A stretch of DNA of 64,000 nucleotides from Duncaniella sp. (GTDB lineage: Bacteria > Bacteroidota > Bacteroidia > Bacteroidales > Muribaculaceae): assembly GCA_029056055.1 (NCBI GenBank), contig JAIDCC010000098.1, forward strand, positions 1 to 64,000, written 5' to 3'. Position numbers and translations under genes: made by a program. Positions 7,480-17,600 of this stretch are shown one piece after another. How positions within the stretch are numbered: the first letter of the stretch is position 1; every line of letters begins with the position of its first letter. The notes beneath the pieces are model-generated. The model was not told the DNA's origin, did not search any database, and saw only the letters and a list, made by a program, of their open reading frames with translations.

Positions 7480-7995
7480 ATGCCTAAGAAAAAAATCATC
7501 ATGGCGTGGTCAAAGTGCGCGTTCGAAATCGGCAAGACATCCGACGACGACAGCATGGCAACCAGCCTTACCAACATCGGTAAAATCAAAGACAAGTCTT
7601 CAACGCTCGAACCCTCCGACGGTGACTCGCTGGAGATGAAAGCCACCGGCGGCGAGACAGTAGCCAAAGAGGCGCAGGAAGGCGGCTTCAAAGCCGTTAC
7701 CCGCGTAATCGAACCCACTGACGAGCTTCTGACTCTTCTCGGTCTCGGCGAAGCCGCCACCGACGGAGACTTCAAGGTCAAGACTCACCTCGTTGACGGC
7801 GACTGGTCTCTCAAAATCACCCCGAAAAATGTAGGTGCAAAGGGTATCAAAGCCCCCAAGACCAACATCACCTACAAGCCCGGCTGGAGCGAGGAAGATG
7901 GTAACTACGCAGACCTCGAATTTGAGTTTCTCAAAGGCGAGGCCGACTACTGGTATTCCCGCTTCGTGAAAACCGCCGCTACCGCAGGTTCATAA
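7480..7995 (+). CDS. Major tail tube protein, 171 aa
   Basis: The position (after the terminator-like gene, before chaperone and tape measure genes) and beta-rich sequence fit a siphovirus tail tube subunit. Sequence marks are SLTNIGKIKDKSSTLEPSDG, SLEMKATGGETVAKEAQEGG and a C-terminal YKPGWSEEDGNYADLEFEFL, which resembles tube proteins. Translation may start at the ATG at 7480 or at 7501 (MAWSKCAFE). A tRNA-like structure follows 24 bases after the stop. Confidence 0.65.
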   Translation: MPKKKIIMAWSKCAFEIGKTSDDDSMATSLTNIGKIKDKSSTLEPSDGDSLEMKATGGETVAKEAQEGGFKAVTRVIEPTDELLTLLGLGEAATDGDFKVKTHLVDGDWSLKITPKNVGAKGIKAPKTNITYKPGWSEEDGNYADLEFEFLKGEADYWYSRFVKTAATAGS

Positions 7996-8018
7996 GACAC
8001 AAGTTCTTCTTTCATTCC

Positions 8019-8086
8019 AAGGACGTAGCTTAATGGTAAGAGCGCACCAGCAATGGTGAGATGCGAGTTCAACCCTCGCCGTCCTA
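8019..8086 (+). ncRNA. tRNA-like element with shortened anticodon arm
   Basis: AGGACG (8020-8025) pairs perfectly with CGTCCT (8080-8085). T and A follow at the normal positions 8 and 9. A typical D-arm (GCTT...GAGC with AATGGTAA loop) spans 8028-8043. A perfect T-arm (GCGAG, loop TTCAACC, CTCGC) spans 8063-8079. The anticodon region, CACCAGCAATGGTG (8045-8058), is only 14 bases and folds with a 4-6 base loop rather than the normal 7, so it should not work as an ordinary tRNA. CCA is not encoded. It lies between the tail tube and chaperone genes; it could be a degraded phage tRNA or a processing signal in the late transcript. Confidence 0.6.
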
Positions 8087-8105
8087 CTAATATACCAATC
8101 TTCAC

Positions 8106-8648
8106 ATGGATAGTTTAGAAACCAAGGTTGCTGACGCCATATTGGAACGAGCGACAGACATCATCACAATAGACGGGCGCGAGTACCCGATAGGCCCTCC
8201 TACCGCGGGCACTCTGATACTTGTATCAGAGCTTGTCGCCGACATGCCCGACATTGCAGACAATCCCGAAAATATTTACCACGAAGTCCTTCGCATTGCG
8301 AGGGATGTGTCTGTTTTGGGGCGTATCGTAGCCACTCTGATACTGGGCGCCAAGCGCATCAAGGAACAGCGCAAGGTTGTGGCGCAAGTATCAGTAGAAC
8401 GTAAGCGTTGGTCATGGAGAAAATTCTACAAGGTCAGTATGATGACCACCGAGCCGATAGAGATGCTGGAGATTGACTACCTCGCAGCGCGTCTGCTTGA
8501 CGAGGTGACAAACGAGACGTTGCTCAGGATTGTAGCAAAACGTCTCGGCATGTTGCAGGTAAAGGATTTTTTCGAGCTTACCACTTTCCTATCCGTAGCA
8601 AATCGCCTAAAAGCGACAAGGGAAGTGGAGACAGCATCTGGGGAATGA
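8106..8648 (+). CDS. Tail-assembly-chaperone-like protein, 180 aa
   Basis: This gene and the next lie just before the tape measure gene, where siphophages carry tail-assembly chaperones. The product is soluble and mostly helical; it opens with DSLETKVADAILERATDIIT and then DGREYPIGPPTAGTLI, as in chaperones that resemble a small domain reading the phage tail subunit. The stop overlaps the next ATG (ATGA at 8645). In lambda-like phages the second part is made by frameshifting; here a clear slippery heptamer is not seen, so re-initiation is more likely. Confidence 0.55.
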   Translation: MDSLETKVADAILERATDIITIDGREYPIGPPTAGTLILVSELVADMPDIADNPENIYHEVLRIARDVSVLGRIVATLILGAKRIKEQRKVVAQVSVERKRWSWRKFYKVSMMTTEPIEMLEIDYLAARLLDEVTNETLLRIVAKRLGMLQVKDFFELTTFLSVANRLKATREVETASGE

Positions 8649-8839
8649 TACTCGGGTGGGCGAAAAATCTCAATACCACCCCCGACTATATCCTCTATGA
8701 TATCAGCTACGAGAATGTAATCATCTACACGCGTGCGACACCGCAGTATGATGACGAGAAAGATACATGGGACGAAAAGCTTGACGCTAACAACCCCGAT
8801 AATTTCAACAACGACAGCGACGAAGAAGAGTTTATATGA
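8645..8839 (+). CDS. Small acidic protein coupled to the chaperone gene, 64 aa
   Basis: A 64-residue product with aromatic N-terminal half (TPDYILYDISYENVIIYTRA) and a strongly acidic tail (NNDSDEEEFI). It overlaps both neighbours by ATGA. Its place between chaperone and tape measure genes matches the second tail-assembly-chaperone product (the T part of lambda G/GT), which binds the tape measure. The function is inferred from position. Confidence 0.5.
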   Translation: MILGWAKNLNTTPDYILYDISYENVIIYTRATPQYDDEKDTWDEKLDANNPDNFNNDSDEEEFI

Positions 8840-11800
8840 ACAGCGACGAGGGCAAGATAGGGTTCAGTGTCGCGCTGGACGATAGCGAGCTGCGCTCGCA
8901 AATAACCAAATCGAAATCAGCTTTTCAAGAGCTGGGCGACCAAGCTGTGGCCGAAGGCGAGCGTATGGATAACGCCATCCAAGGAGTGGGGCGTACTATC
9001 GCGTCGCTCGGTCTTGCCTGGTCTATGCAGGATTTCGCTCGTAAGGTCGCTACGGTCCGCGGTGAATTTCAGCAGTTAGAAGTTGCTATGGAGACAATGC
9101 TCGGGTCGGCGGCCAAAGCACAGACGCTCATGTCGCAGATGGTTCAGACCGCGGCGACAACACCCTTCGGCTTGCAGGAGGTAGCCAATGGTGCAAAACA
9201 ACTTTTGGCCTACGGACTTGGAGCCGAGAAGGTCAACGATACGCTTATAAGGCTCGGAGACATCGCCGCCGGTCTATCTTTACCGCTCGGAGATTTGGTC
9301 TATCTCTACGGCACAACTATGGCGCAGGGCCGTCTCTACACCCAAGACCTCAATCAATTCACCGGCCGCGGCATTCCTATGCTGCGAGAACTTGCCGCGC
9401 AGTTCGGAGTTGCAGAGAACAAAGTCAAAGACCTCGTCGAAGCAGGTAAAGTCGGTTTCCCCGAGGTTCAGAAAGTCATCGAAAACCTTACCAACGAGGG
9501 CGGCACGTTCGGCGGCCTCATGGAGAAGCAGAGCCATACCATCACCGGCCAAATCTCAAACATCGAGGATGCCTTTGACATGATGTTCAACGAGATTGGA
9601 GAAAAAAGCGAGGGGGTTATTAACGACGCCCTCGAAGCTACCTCATGGCTCGTTGAAAACTACAAGGTCACAGCAGAGGCCCTGATGACACTCGTAGCTA
9701 CATATGGTGTCTATAAGGCTACCCTGATTGCCACTGCCGCTTACACCAATGCCGCATACAACTACGAGGCAACCCAGCTAAAGGCTCTTCTCGCAGAAAA
9801 AAGCGCCGAGATTGATGCAGACCTTGCCGATGCCGTCGCAAAGGGCAATATGAGCGCCGCACGCGCCCAAGAGGTACAGGCACTGCGCATGGAGCTGGCC
9901 GCTACAATTGAGAACGCTAAGGCCAACGCGATTGAAGCTCAGGCAGAGGCATCCGAGGCTACCCGCAAACGCATGCTTGCTCAGCTGGCCTACAACAAAG
10001 CGCGTGCCGAGGTGGAGGCCAAGCAAGAGGAAATCGCGGCTATGGAGAGCATCTATGCGCATCAGACTGCCGAGACGCTGCAGAAGGAGAAAGACGTTCT
10101 TGTGACAAAGATGCACGCAGCGCAAGAAAAGCTTGACGCAGCCGCCAAGGTCGAGAACGCCGCCAAGACCAAAGCCGCCACAACCGCACAGGCGGTCAAC
10201 ACCCTCACGACACAGCGCGACACCATTACAAAAAAACTTAACGTCACCCAGACAAAACTGCTCACGCTCGTAAACAACGGCCTGACTAAAGCGTTACATG
10301 CGCTCAAAGCGGCGTGGGCAACTAACCCTGTCGGGCTTATCCTGATGGGGGTAACGATGGTAGCCGGAGCCATGATGACATTGAATGATGCCATGGACAC
10401 GACCGCTCTCGAAAGCAAAAAATTCGGAGAGGCAGCCGCCGGCATTGTGCGAAATGTGGATACGTTATTCGCGGTCCTCAAATCCACTTCGCCCAAAAGC
10501 AATGCCCATGCAGACGCTATAGATGAACTCTGTAAAATCTACGAAGAGTATGGACTCAAAATTGACGACGAGCGCGACAAGCTGACTCAGCTTAACGAGC
10601 TGCGAGAGCAGGCTATCGAGCTTATCAGAAAAGAGGGCGAGGAACGCGACAAGGCGAACAATATCGCAGCCTACGATGAAGCTTTGAGCAAGAGTACCGA
10701 GAAGATGAAAGAAGAGCTTCTCAATCAGCTAAAAGAAGCTGAGTGGGACGGCTCGGGCTTTTTCGATGACTGGGACGCTGACAAGGTTCAAGACAGAGCC
10801 GCCGAACTTACAGCCATAATCAGCGGCATCTATGAAAGTGAAGCCGCCGAGATAGCCAAAATCGTAGACGACAAAGAGCGAGAGGCCAAAATCGCAGAAG
10901 TTCAGAATCGTGCGGTTACAGCTTTTCAGCACGTCATGGGATACTCTAACGATGAAAAGGGGTTTACGGCTGCCTCCTGGGCCATGAGCTCTCTTGATGT
11001 TGACTTCACGGGTATCTTAAACAAGTATATCGAAAAGACCAACGACCTCACCAATGCCCGGCAACACCTCGTCAACAGCTACTCGACAGGCGCCTCCGGT
11101 GTCGCTGAAGAAGCAGCCGAAGTCGATTACGCGTCGCTCTCCTTTGACAAGCTGTTCGACTCAGCTTATAAAGCCGAGGGCAAGATTGAATCATTAGGAG
11201 CAAAAACAGTCGCGCCAACGATAAACACAACGTCTATTGATGCTGCCATAGATGGAGTGAACACCCTGATTGGGGGCTTTAATACCCTCTTCGGGGCAGA
11301 TTTTTCTACACCCGAAGTACCTTGGCTCGACTTAGCGACATATCGAGCCGGCAATGCAACAACGGCATTTACGTCTACCGCCAACGCAAGCCAACAGAAA
11401 GCGCAGGCAGAGCTGGAGCGACGTATGGCCGAAGCTATCAAGACTCGCAAAGGGACTTCAGACCTCCTCAAAGAGGTTAATTCTGCTCTCGAAACAGCGG
11501 TGGGCGGTAGCGACGACGAAAAGCGACTAATCTCTTTGCAGAAGCGACTCAATGACCAAAAGAAGAAGTTTGATAGCGCAGAAGGCAAAGGGCGTTCGTC
11601 CCGGCAGGAAACTGCGGAGCAGACCGCTTCAAAAATCGAGAAGGCCGAAGCGGAAGTAACGGCTCTTCTGAAAAAGAGCGCCGAAGACCGCGAAAAACTG
11701 ATGCGAGATTTAGAGTTCCAGCGCGAACAAAACGAAATCGACATGGAGCTAAACTATGCCGAGCGTAAGCGTCGACAGCTTAAGCTCGACCAAGACAAGG

Positions 11801-14217
11801 AAATCGCCGAACTTCAATCAAGCGAGAAAGCGGCCATAGATGCTGAAATTGACCGTCAGAAGCGAATTTTCGACGCACGCGAGAACGCCAAGGCTGCTGC
11901 CGACAAAAAGTACGCAAAACGAAATTTCACGGATAGCGACATCGACCAAAGCGAGATAGAAGCCATCCGGGAACAATATGACGCGCTCTTCACTCAGCTT
12001 GACGCACGACAGCGTCGCGAGCAGGCAGACCTGCTCCGTTCTGACTTTGAGACGATGAACGACTTTTTGAAGCAATACGGCTCATTCCAACAGCAGAAGC
12101 TCGCAATAGCAGAAGAGTACGCTCGCAAGATACGAGAAGCCTCAAGCGAGGGTGAGCGCATGGCATTGGAAAGAGAACGTGACAACAGTCTCGCATCAGT
12201 TCGGGCAGCGGAAATCAAAGAGAACATTGATTGGTCAGTAGTTTTCGGAGAGTTCGGCGGCATGTTCAGCGATGTTATCGCGCCCGCGCTTGACGACCTC
12301 AAAGAGTATGTCAAGACCGACGAGTTCAAGAATTCAGATGCTCAGAGCCAAAAGGCTATCATCGAAGCCATGCAGCAGATGGAGTCGGCTCTCGGCAGTG
12401 CCGACAAGGTTAGTTTTGAAAAGCTCGGCAAAGAGATAACATCATATCAGAAAGCGCTCGCGAATCTCAAAGGTGCGCAGACTGACTACGCAGATAAATT
12501 CGCCACTCTCAAAGCCGCACAAGATGCGTACGTTCTCGCAGTGGAGTCCGGAACTCAGGAGCAGATTGACGCGGCAAAGAAAGCTGTCGACACAGCCCGG
12601 TTAGAGGCTGATGCTTCGTCTCAAAACCTACAGACAATGCAGACAGCCGTCAACGAAACAAAAGCCGCCGTCTCGCAGACAGCGAACGCTCTCAAGACGG
12701 CGATGGATAACGTGGTCGGCGGTATGCAGAAGCTCGCAGGAGGTAGCGTCAGCGGAGTCTACGAAGGTCTCATTCAGATGGGCAAAGGCATGAAAGCCCT
12801 CAAAGGTATGCCGAAAGGTCTTGCCGATGCTTTCGGTAAGGTATCAGATAAGCTGGAGAAAGTACCTGTTATCGGGTGGATAGCCCAGATTATCGACCTT
12901 TTCAAAGATGGCATCAGTGTCGTTGTCGGAGGTCTTCTTGATGCTGTTTTTAATGCTGTTAGCGGAATCATCGGAGACGTCCTCAATTTCAGGGACGGCC
13001 TCATCCGTCAGATTGGTGAGAGTTTAATTACAGGTATCGGGAGCATATTCGAGGCCGTTTTCACTCTCGGCGGCTGGTTCGATTGGATTGGTGGTGGCGA
13101 TAGCGACCCACATCTTGAAGAGGACATGGAACGTCTCAGTCAGACCAACGAGGCTCTACAGCGAGCTATCGAAAACCTCACCGACGTGATGAACGACGCG
13201 GCAATGTTTGACGTTAGCGACATCTTCAACCAACAGAAGCAGTTGCTTGATGAGTCAGAAGCAAACACCCGGCAGCAGATGATACGGACGGGAGCAGCAT
13301 ACAATAGCGGTGTTTTCGGTATCGGGGGCAGCCATTCCTCTAATTCAAAAATCGACAACGGAATGAGCAGCGCCGACTGGACGAGAATCACGAAGATTGT
13401 TGGCCCGACTGTAAGAAGCGCGTCTGACTTCTGGAATCTTACCAGCGAACAAATGCGTAAGCTTGCCGTAGACGCTCCTGACCTCTATGCAAAACTCAAG
13501 GACCTCGCCGATGAAGGCTACAAGGATGCCGGTCAATACATGGACCAATACATCGACTATGCTAAACAGCGCGAGGAGTTGGAGAAAGCCTACAAAGAGA
13601 AACTCACGAACGTTTCTTTTGACTCCCTTCGAGACTCTTTCAAGAGTGCTCTCACCGACATGGAGATTTCTGCAAGCGATTTAGCCAAGAAGTTCAACGA
13701 CCTGCTCGTCGACTCAATCGCCGAGGCGCTAATGACCAATAAATACGACCCGCTCATAAAGGATTTGTATGACAAGTGGGCAGACTTTATGGAGGGCGAT
13801 GGCATGATTGATGATGACGAGCTGAGGCAATTGCAGGCCGACAGGGACGCCATATTCGACTCAATGACACAAGACCGAGAGTTTCTCAAGATGATAAACA
13901 CCGGTGATACCACGCAAAGCCAAGGTCTAAACAAGGGCTTTGCGACAGCATCGCAGGATAGCATTGACGAACTGAACGGACGGTTTGCCGCTCTTCAGAT
14001 AGACACTTCAATTATCCGAGAAACCCTGACAGGCATCTCTGACAACATGGGCGACCTTCATCTCACATCGGTTGAAATCAAGCAACTCAATGAGGAGATA
14101 CGAAATCTCTCCCTGATGGCTATTGACTATCTGGAACGCATCGTCTCGAATACAAACGAGCTGCCCGAGATGAACGAACGTCTCGGAAAAATCGAAAAGA
14201 ATACACGAAATCTTTAA
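8836..14217 (+). CDS. Tail tape measure protein, 1793 aa
   Basis: The very long product in front of the distal tail genes is a tape measure. The N-terminal 250 residues contain the tape-measure core (METMLGSAAKAQTL, TTPFGLQEVANGAKQLLAYG, FTGRGIPMLRELAAQFG). Long coiled coils occupy about residues 310-480 and 860-1180. Hydrophobic segments that could insert in membranes lie near residue 490 (NPVGLILMGVTMVAGAMMTL) and near 1350-1420. By the usual 0.15 nm per residue, the tail would be roughly 270 nm long; this is an estimate. The start overlaps the previous stop (ATGA). No sheath gene is present, so the tail is non-contractile. Confidence 0.9.
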   Translation: MNSDEGKIGFSVALDDSELRSQITKSKSAFQELGDQAVAEGERMDNAIQGVGRTIASLGLAWSMQDFARKVATVRGEFQQLEVAMETMLGSAAKAQTLMSQMVQTAATTPFGLQEVANGAKQLLAYGLGAEKVNDTLIRLGDIAAGLSLPLGDLVYLYGTTMAQGRLYTQDLNQFTGRGIPMLRELAAQFGVAENKVKDLVEAGKVGFPEVQKVIENLTNEGGTFGGLMEKQSHTITGQISNIEDAFDMMFNEIGEKSEGVINDALEATSWLVENYKVTAEALMTLVATYGVYKATLIATAAYTNAAYNYEATQLKALLAEKSAEIDADLADAVAKGNMSAARAQEVQALRMELAATIENAKANAIEAQAEASEATRKRMLAQLAYNKARAEVEAKQEEIAAMESIYAHQTAETLQKEKDVLVTKMHAAQEKLDAAAKVENAAKTKAATTAQAVNTLTTQRDTITKKLNVTQTKLLTLVNNGLTKALHALKAAWATNPVGLILMGVTMVAGAMMTLNDAMDTTALESKKFGEAAAGIVRNVDTLFAVLKSTSPKSNAHADAIDELCKIYEEYGLKIDDERDKLTQLNELREQAIELIRKEGEERDKANNIAAYDEALSKSTEKMKEELLNQLKEAEWDGSGFFDDWDADKVQDRAAELTAIISGIYESEAAEIAKIVDDKEREAKIAEVQNRAVTAFQHVMGYSNDEKGFTAASWAMSSLDVDFTGILNKYIEKTNDLTNARQHLVNSYSTGASGVAEEAAEVDYASLSFDKLFDSAYKAEGKIESLGAKTVAPTINTTSIDAAIDGVNTLIGGFNTLFGADFSTPEVPWLDLATYRAGNATTAFTSTANASQQKAQAELERRMAEAIKTRKGTSDLLKEVNSALETAVGGSDDEKRLISLQKRLNDQKKKFDSAEGKGRSSRQETAEQTASKIEKAEAEVTALLKKSAEDREKLMRDLEFQREQNEIDMELNYAERKRRQLKLDQDKEIAELQSSEKAAIDAEIDRQKRIFDARENAKAAADKKYAKRNFTDSDIDQSEIEAIREQYDALFTQLDARQRREQADLLRSDFETMNDFLKQYGSFQQQKLAIAEEYARKIREASSEGERMALERERDNSLASVRAAEIKENIDWSVVFGEFGGMFSDVIAPALDDLKEYVKTDEFKNSDAQSQKAIIEAMQQMESALGSADKVSFEKLGKEITSYQKALANLKGAQTDYADKFATLKAAQDAYVLAVESGTQEQIDAAKKAVDTARLEADASSQNLQTMQTAVNETKAAVSQTANALKTAMDNVVGGMQKLAGGSVSGVYEGLIQMGKGMKALKGMPKGLADAFGKVSDKLEKVPVIGWIAQIIDLFKDGISVVVGGLLDAVFNAVSGIIGDVLNFRDGLIRQIGESLITGIGSIFEAVFTLGGWFDWIGGGDSDPHLEEDMERLSQTNEALQRAIENLTDVMNDAAMFDVSDIFNQQKQLLDESEANTRQQMIRTGAAYNSGVFGIGGSHSSNSKIDNGMSSADWTRITKIVGPTVRSASDFWNLTSEQMRKLAVDAPDLYAKLKDLADEGYKDAGQYMDQYIDYAKQREELEKAYKEKLTNVSFDSLRDSFKSALTDMEISASDLAKKFNDLLVDSIAEALMTNKYDPLIKDLYDKWADFMEGDGMIDDDELRQLQADRDAIFDSMTQDREFLKMINTGDTTQSQGLNKGFATASQDSIDELNGRFAALQIDTSIIRETLTGISDNMGDLHLTSVEIKQLNEEIRNLSLMAIDYLERIVSNTNELPEMNERLGKIEKNTRNL

Positions 14218-14228
14218 TACCGAGTCCT

Positions 14229-14642
14229 ATGAAAGGTGTGCTTTTTATTAATGGCGTTGATGCGTATGTCGCATGGGGCGTGGGGCTGTGCGAGGGGGCG
14301 CTGGCCGCACTCCTCACTCCTGCGCCGACAAAGACTCTCGTTGTGAATGAATCGCGGTTGCTCAACGGCAAGCAGGTGCTTGAGGCTCCCCGTGTGGTGG
14401 CCGACCGAGACGTGTCGCTGACAGTCTTCCTCCGTGCCGCAGGCTATCAGCAATTCGCAGCTCGCCTCGAAGCATTCATGCGCGTGCTGCAAGCCGGCAA
14501 GGTTGAGCTGACGACGTGCTATCAGCCCAAAGTCGTCTACCGCCTCGACTACCTTTCCATCACCCAATTCTCGCAAATGAGAGGACGCCTCGGCAAATTC
14601 ATCGTCAAGTTTAATGAACCCGACCCGACCAACAGAAAATGA
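14229..14642 (+). CDS. Distal tail protein-like, 137 aa
   Basis: A small protein placed between the tape measure and the hub gene, as are distal tail (Dit-like) or tail-tip adaptor proteins. It begins MKGVLFINGVDAYVAWGVGL and contains a strand-rich core with AAGYQQFAARLEAFMRVLQAG, comparable to Dit-type domains that clamp the tail tube end. It overlaps the hub gene through ATGA. Position and predicted fold are the evidence. Confidence 0.5.
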   Translation: MKGVLFINGVDAYVAWGVGLCEGALAALLTPAPTKTLVVNESRLLNGKQVLEAPRVVADRDVSLTVFLRAAGYQQFAARLEAFMRVLQAGKVELTTCYQPKVVYRLDYLSITQFSQMRGRLGKFIVKFNEPDPTNRK

Positions 14643-17600
14643 CACCATACATCGACATATTCGCCCCCGACGGCAGCGTGATAGTCTCGCCGCTCGTAAC
14701 GAAAGAGGCCAAGAAGGTAGAGTCACTCATGGGCGACGACTACATCGTGTTGTCGTGGCGCGACGTCAAGGCCAAAACTCTCCCCGTCGGAGCATACATC
14801 GTCTATGAGGGCGAGCGTTACAGACTTGTCGACCCTTACGAGCCGGAGCAACGCAGCGAGGCCGAATGGCTTTACGAGCCGCAGTTCCAGAGCCGTGTGG
14901 CCGCGTGGAGCAAGGTGCCATGTTTCTTCTACACAACAGGCGCAGACGGCTCGATAACGTCGCGCGAACCTGACTGGACGCTCACCGACAATGCGGCCAA
15001 CTTTATCGCTTGCATCGCCGGCTGCATCCAGAGGGAGACGGGCGAGAAATGGACGGCTCGCGCAGCTACCGACCTCGCCGAATACAAGACGGTGCAATTC
15101 TCATCGACCGACATCTTTTCGGCGCTCAATTCCATAGCCTCGATGTTTGAGACCGAATGGCTCGCCGACAAGACCACCAACACGCTCTATCTGGGAAAAG
15201 CCTCAACGGGCAACCCGGAGGCGACGAGGCTCGAAGTGGGCGAGAACGTCGGCGTGCCTTCGGTCACTGACAGTCGCGAGGGGTTCTACAATCGCTTCTA
15301 CATCTTCGGCTCGACACGCAACATCACGCAGGACTACCACGGAGCAAACGTCAACAACCTCGTCAACAAACGCCTCACACTCGACCCCACATTGTTCCCC
15401 GGCGGCTTCCTCGACCTGCGCAAATCATCGTCCGACCCCGCGCTCTCGAAGATACTCATCTTCGACGATGTCTACCCGAAGAGCAATCTCGTGGTCATGG
15501 AGGCACGGCCTCGCATCATGTACACCATCGACAGCTCATCCGAGAGCGGAGACCGTATCATCATCGGGACAGATGCCGAGGGCAAACCTATCTACGACAC
15601 CTACGCCATCTGGTATGTGACTCTCGGAGTGCGCAACGAACAGACGGGAGAGGTGACGCAATACTTCCTTCCTAACACCGACCTCTACTCGAAGGACAAC
15701 CCCGACGGCGTGCTCATATCGGGCAAGACACTCTCGATACATTTCTCTTCGGGTTCGCTCCAAGGCCGCGAGTTCGAACTGGCCTACCACGACCAAGCCG
15801 AAACGCTCGTCAATTCCGACGGCGTGCCCTTCGACGTGAAGCGAGGTATGTTTGAAATCATCCTCACGAAGGAGGGCGACTACGTTATCCCGGCACAGAC
15901 AGGTGTCGTGCCTATAGCCGGCGATAAAGCCATTCTGTTCAATCTCCGTATGCCCGCGGAATATGTGGCGGGAGCTTACCAGGAACTCTACAAGACGGCC
16001 ATCAAGCAGATTGAAGTGCTCACGTCCGACCGCAACAATTACGAGTTCTCCTCAAACCCCGTCGCGTTCTCTACCGACAACCCCGAGCTCGCCATCGGTA
16101 AGGGGGTAACGTATATCAACGGCTCATACACCCTCGAGACGCGAGTCATCGCCCTCGAAACGCAACTCGACATCCCCGCAGAGCAGAGAATTACCATCGG
16201 CAACGACATCATCAAGGGCAACACGCAGACCCTAAAGGAAGAGGTGGCCGACGCAGGCAAAGACATCTCCCTGCTGCAATCGTTCAACCTCCTGGCGCAA
16301 TCGACGCTCGACGGGTACAACCGCGCCATCGCAGCCATGCAGGAAGGGTTCAGCCGCATCTCGCGCATGTGGCAGTTCGACCCCGACAATCCCGACTGCA
16401 TCTACACGCCCTTCAACGCCTACTCGCAGAAAGGACTCGCAGCCCTCGGAGTTCCTGCCACAGAGGACGCTCCCGGAGCGGGGGCATCGTTGCTCTCGGA
16501 GCTTAACGACGTGTTGCTGACCTCGCCCAAGAGCGGGCAAGTGCTGACGTATAACGGCACGCGGTGGGTCAACCAAACCATCAGCAGCGGAGGCATGGAC
16601 GAAAGCGCGCTTGCCGCCTACCTCACGACGGAGGGCTACCTGCAAGGAGCGAGTCTGCGCACGTTGACCATTCAGAAAAACGGCACTGCGGTAGGGACGT
16701 ATAGGCCCGACGCCGACAAGACAATCAACCTCACCGACGTAGCGAGCGCGTCGGCATTGACCGCGCACGTTGGCGACAACACCCGCCACATCACAGCCGA
16801 CGAGCGCACGAAATGGAACGCAGCCGCTTCAAATCTGTCGTCCATTCTCGGCTCTGATGCGAGCGGCGTGATTGACAAGTGGGACGAAATCGTGGCATTT
16901 CTCGCCACCTACACGGAGGCCGACACGCTCGCGGGATTATTGAGCAACAAGGCCGACAAGGCTGTGAAGATTAACGCAGGAGCGGGGCTGACGGGCGGAG
17001 GCTCGTTAGCGGCTGACCGCACCCTCTCTTTGGCTTCGAGCGGTGTGACGGCAGGGACATACACCAAGCTGACGGTAGACGCTTATGGGCGTGCGACGGC
17101 GGGGAGCAATCCCACGACGCTCGCGGGCTATGGCATCACCGACGCATACACCAAGACGGATGCCGACGGGCGGTATGTGAACGTGACGGGCGATACGATG
17201 ACGGGCAGCTTGACGCTTCCGACCATCGCAGGCACTAACGGGCAACTTAACATAAACAACCACCTCTATACCAATGCAATCGAGCTGACGCCGTTAGAGG
17301 CATACAACAATAGTGTCAGATTAGGCAAGCCATCGGCACGTTGGAGCAACCTCTATTCTGTCCTCGGCGATTTCAGCGGCCAAGTCACGGCTGGCTCATT
17401 GAAAATCGGCAAATGTGAAATCACATGGGACGACAGCAACAAGATGCTATGTTTCTCCAAAGGGGCTTACTCGTTGGAGGGTATCTCCGCGCTCGGAGCG
17501 GATGCGACTTCGACGGGAGGCTCAACGGGCGGAGGAGGTGCAGTGTCCTTTGACCGCCTTGACGAGTGGAGCGCGTACTCTTCCGACAAGGCAGGATATG

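Noticed and set aside
8600..8660. Programmed frameshift in the tail chaperone genes
   Set aside because: No slippery heptamer is clear; the ATGA overlap explains coupling without it.
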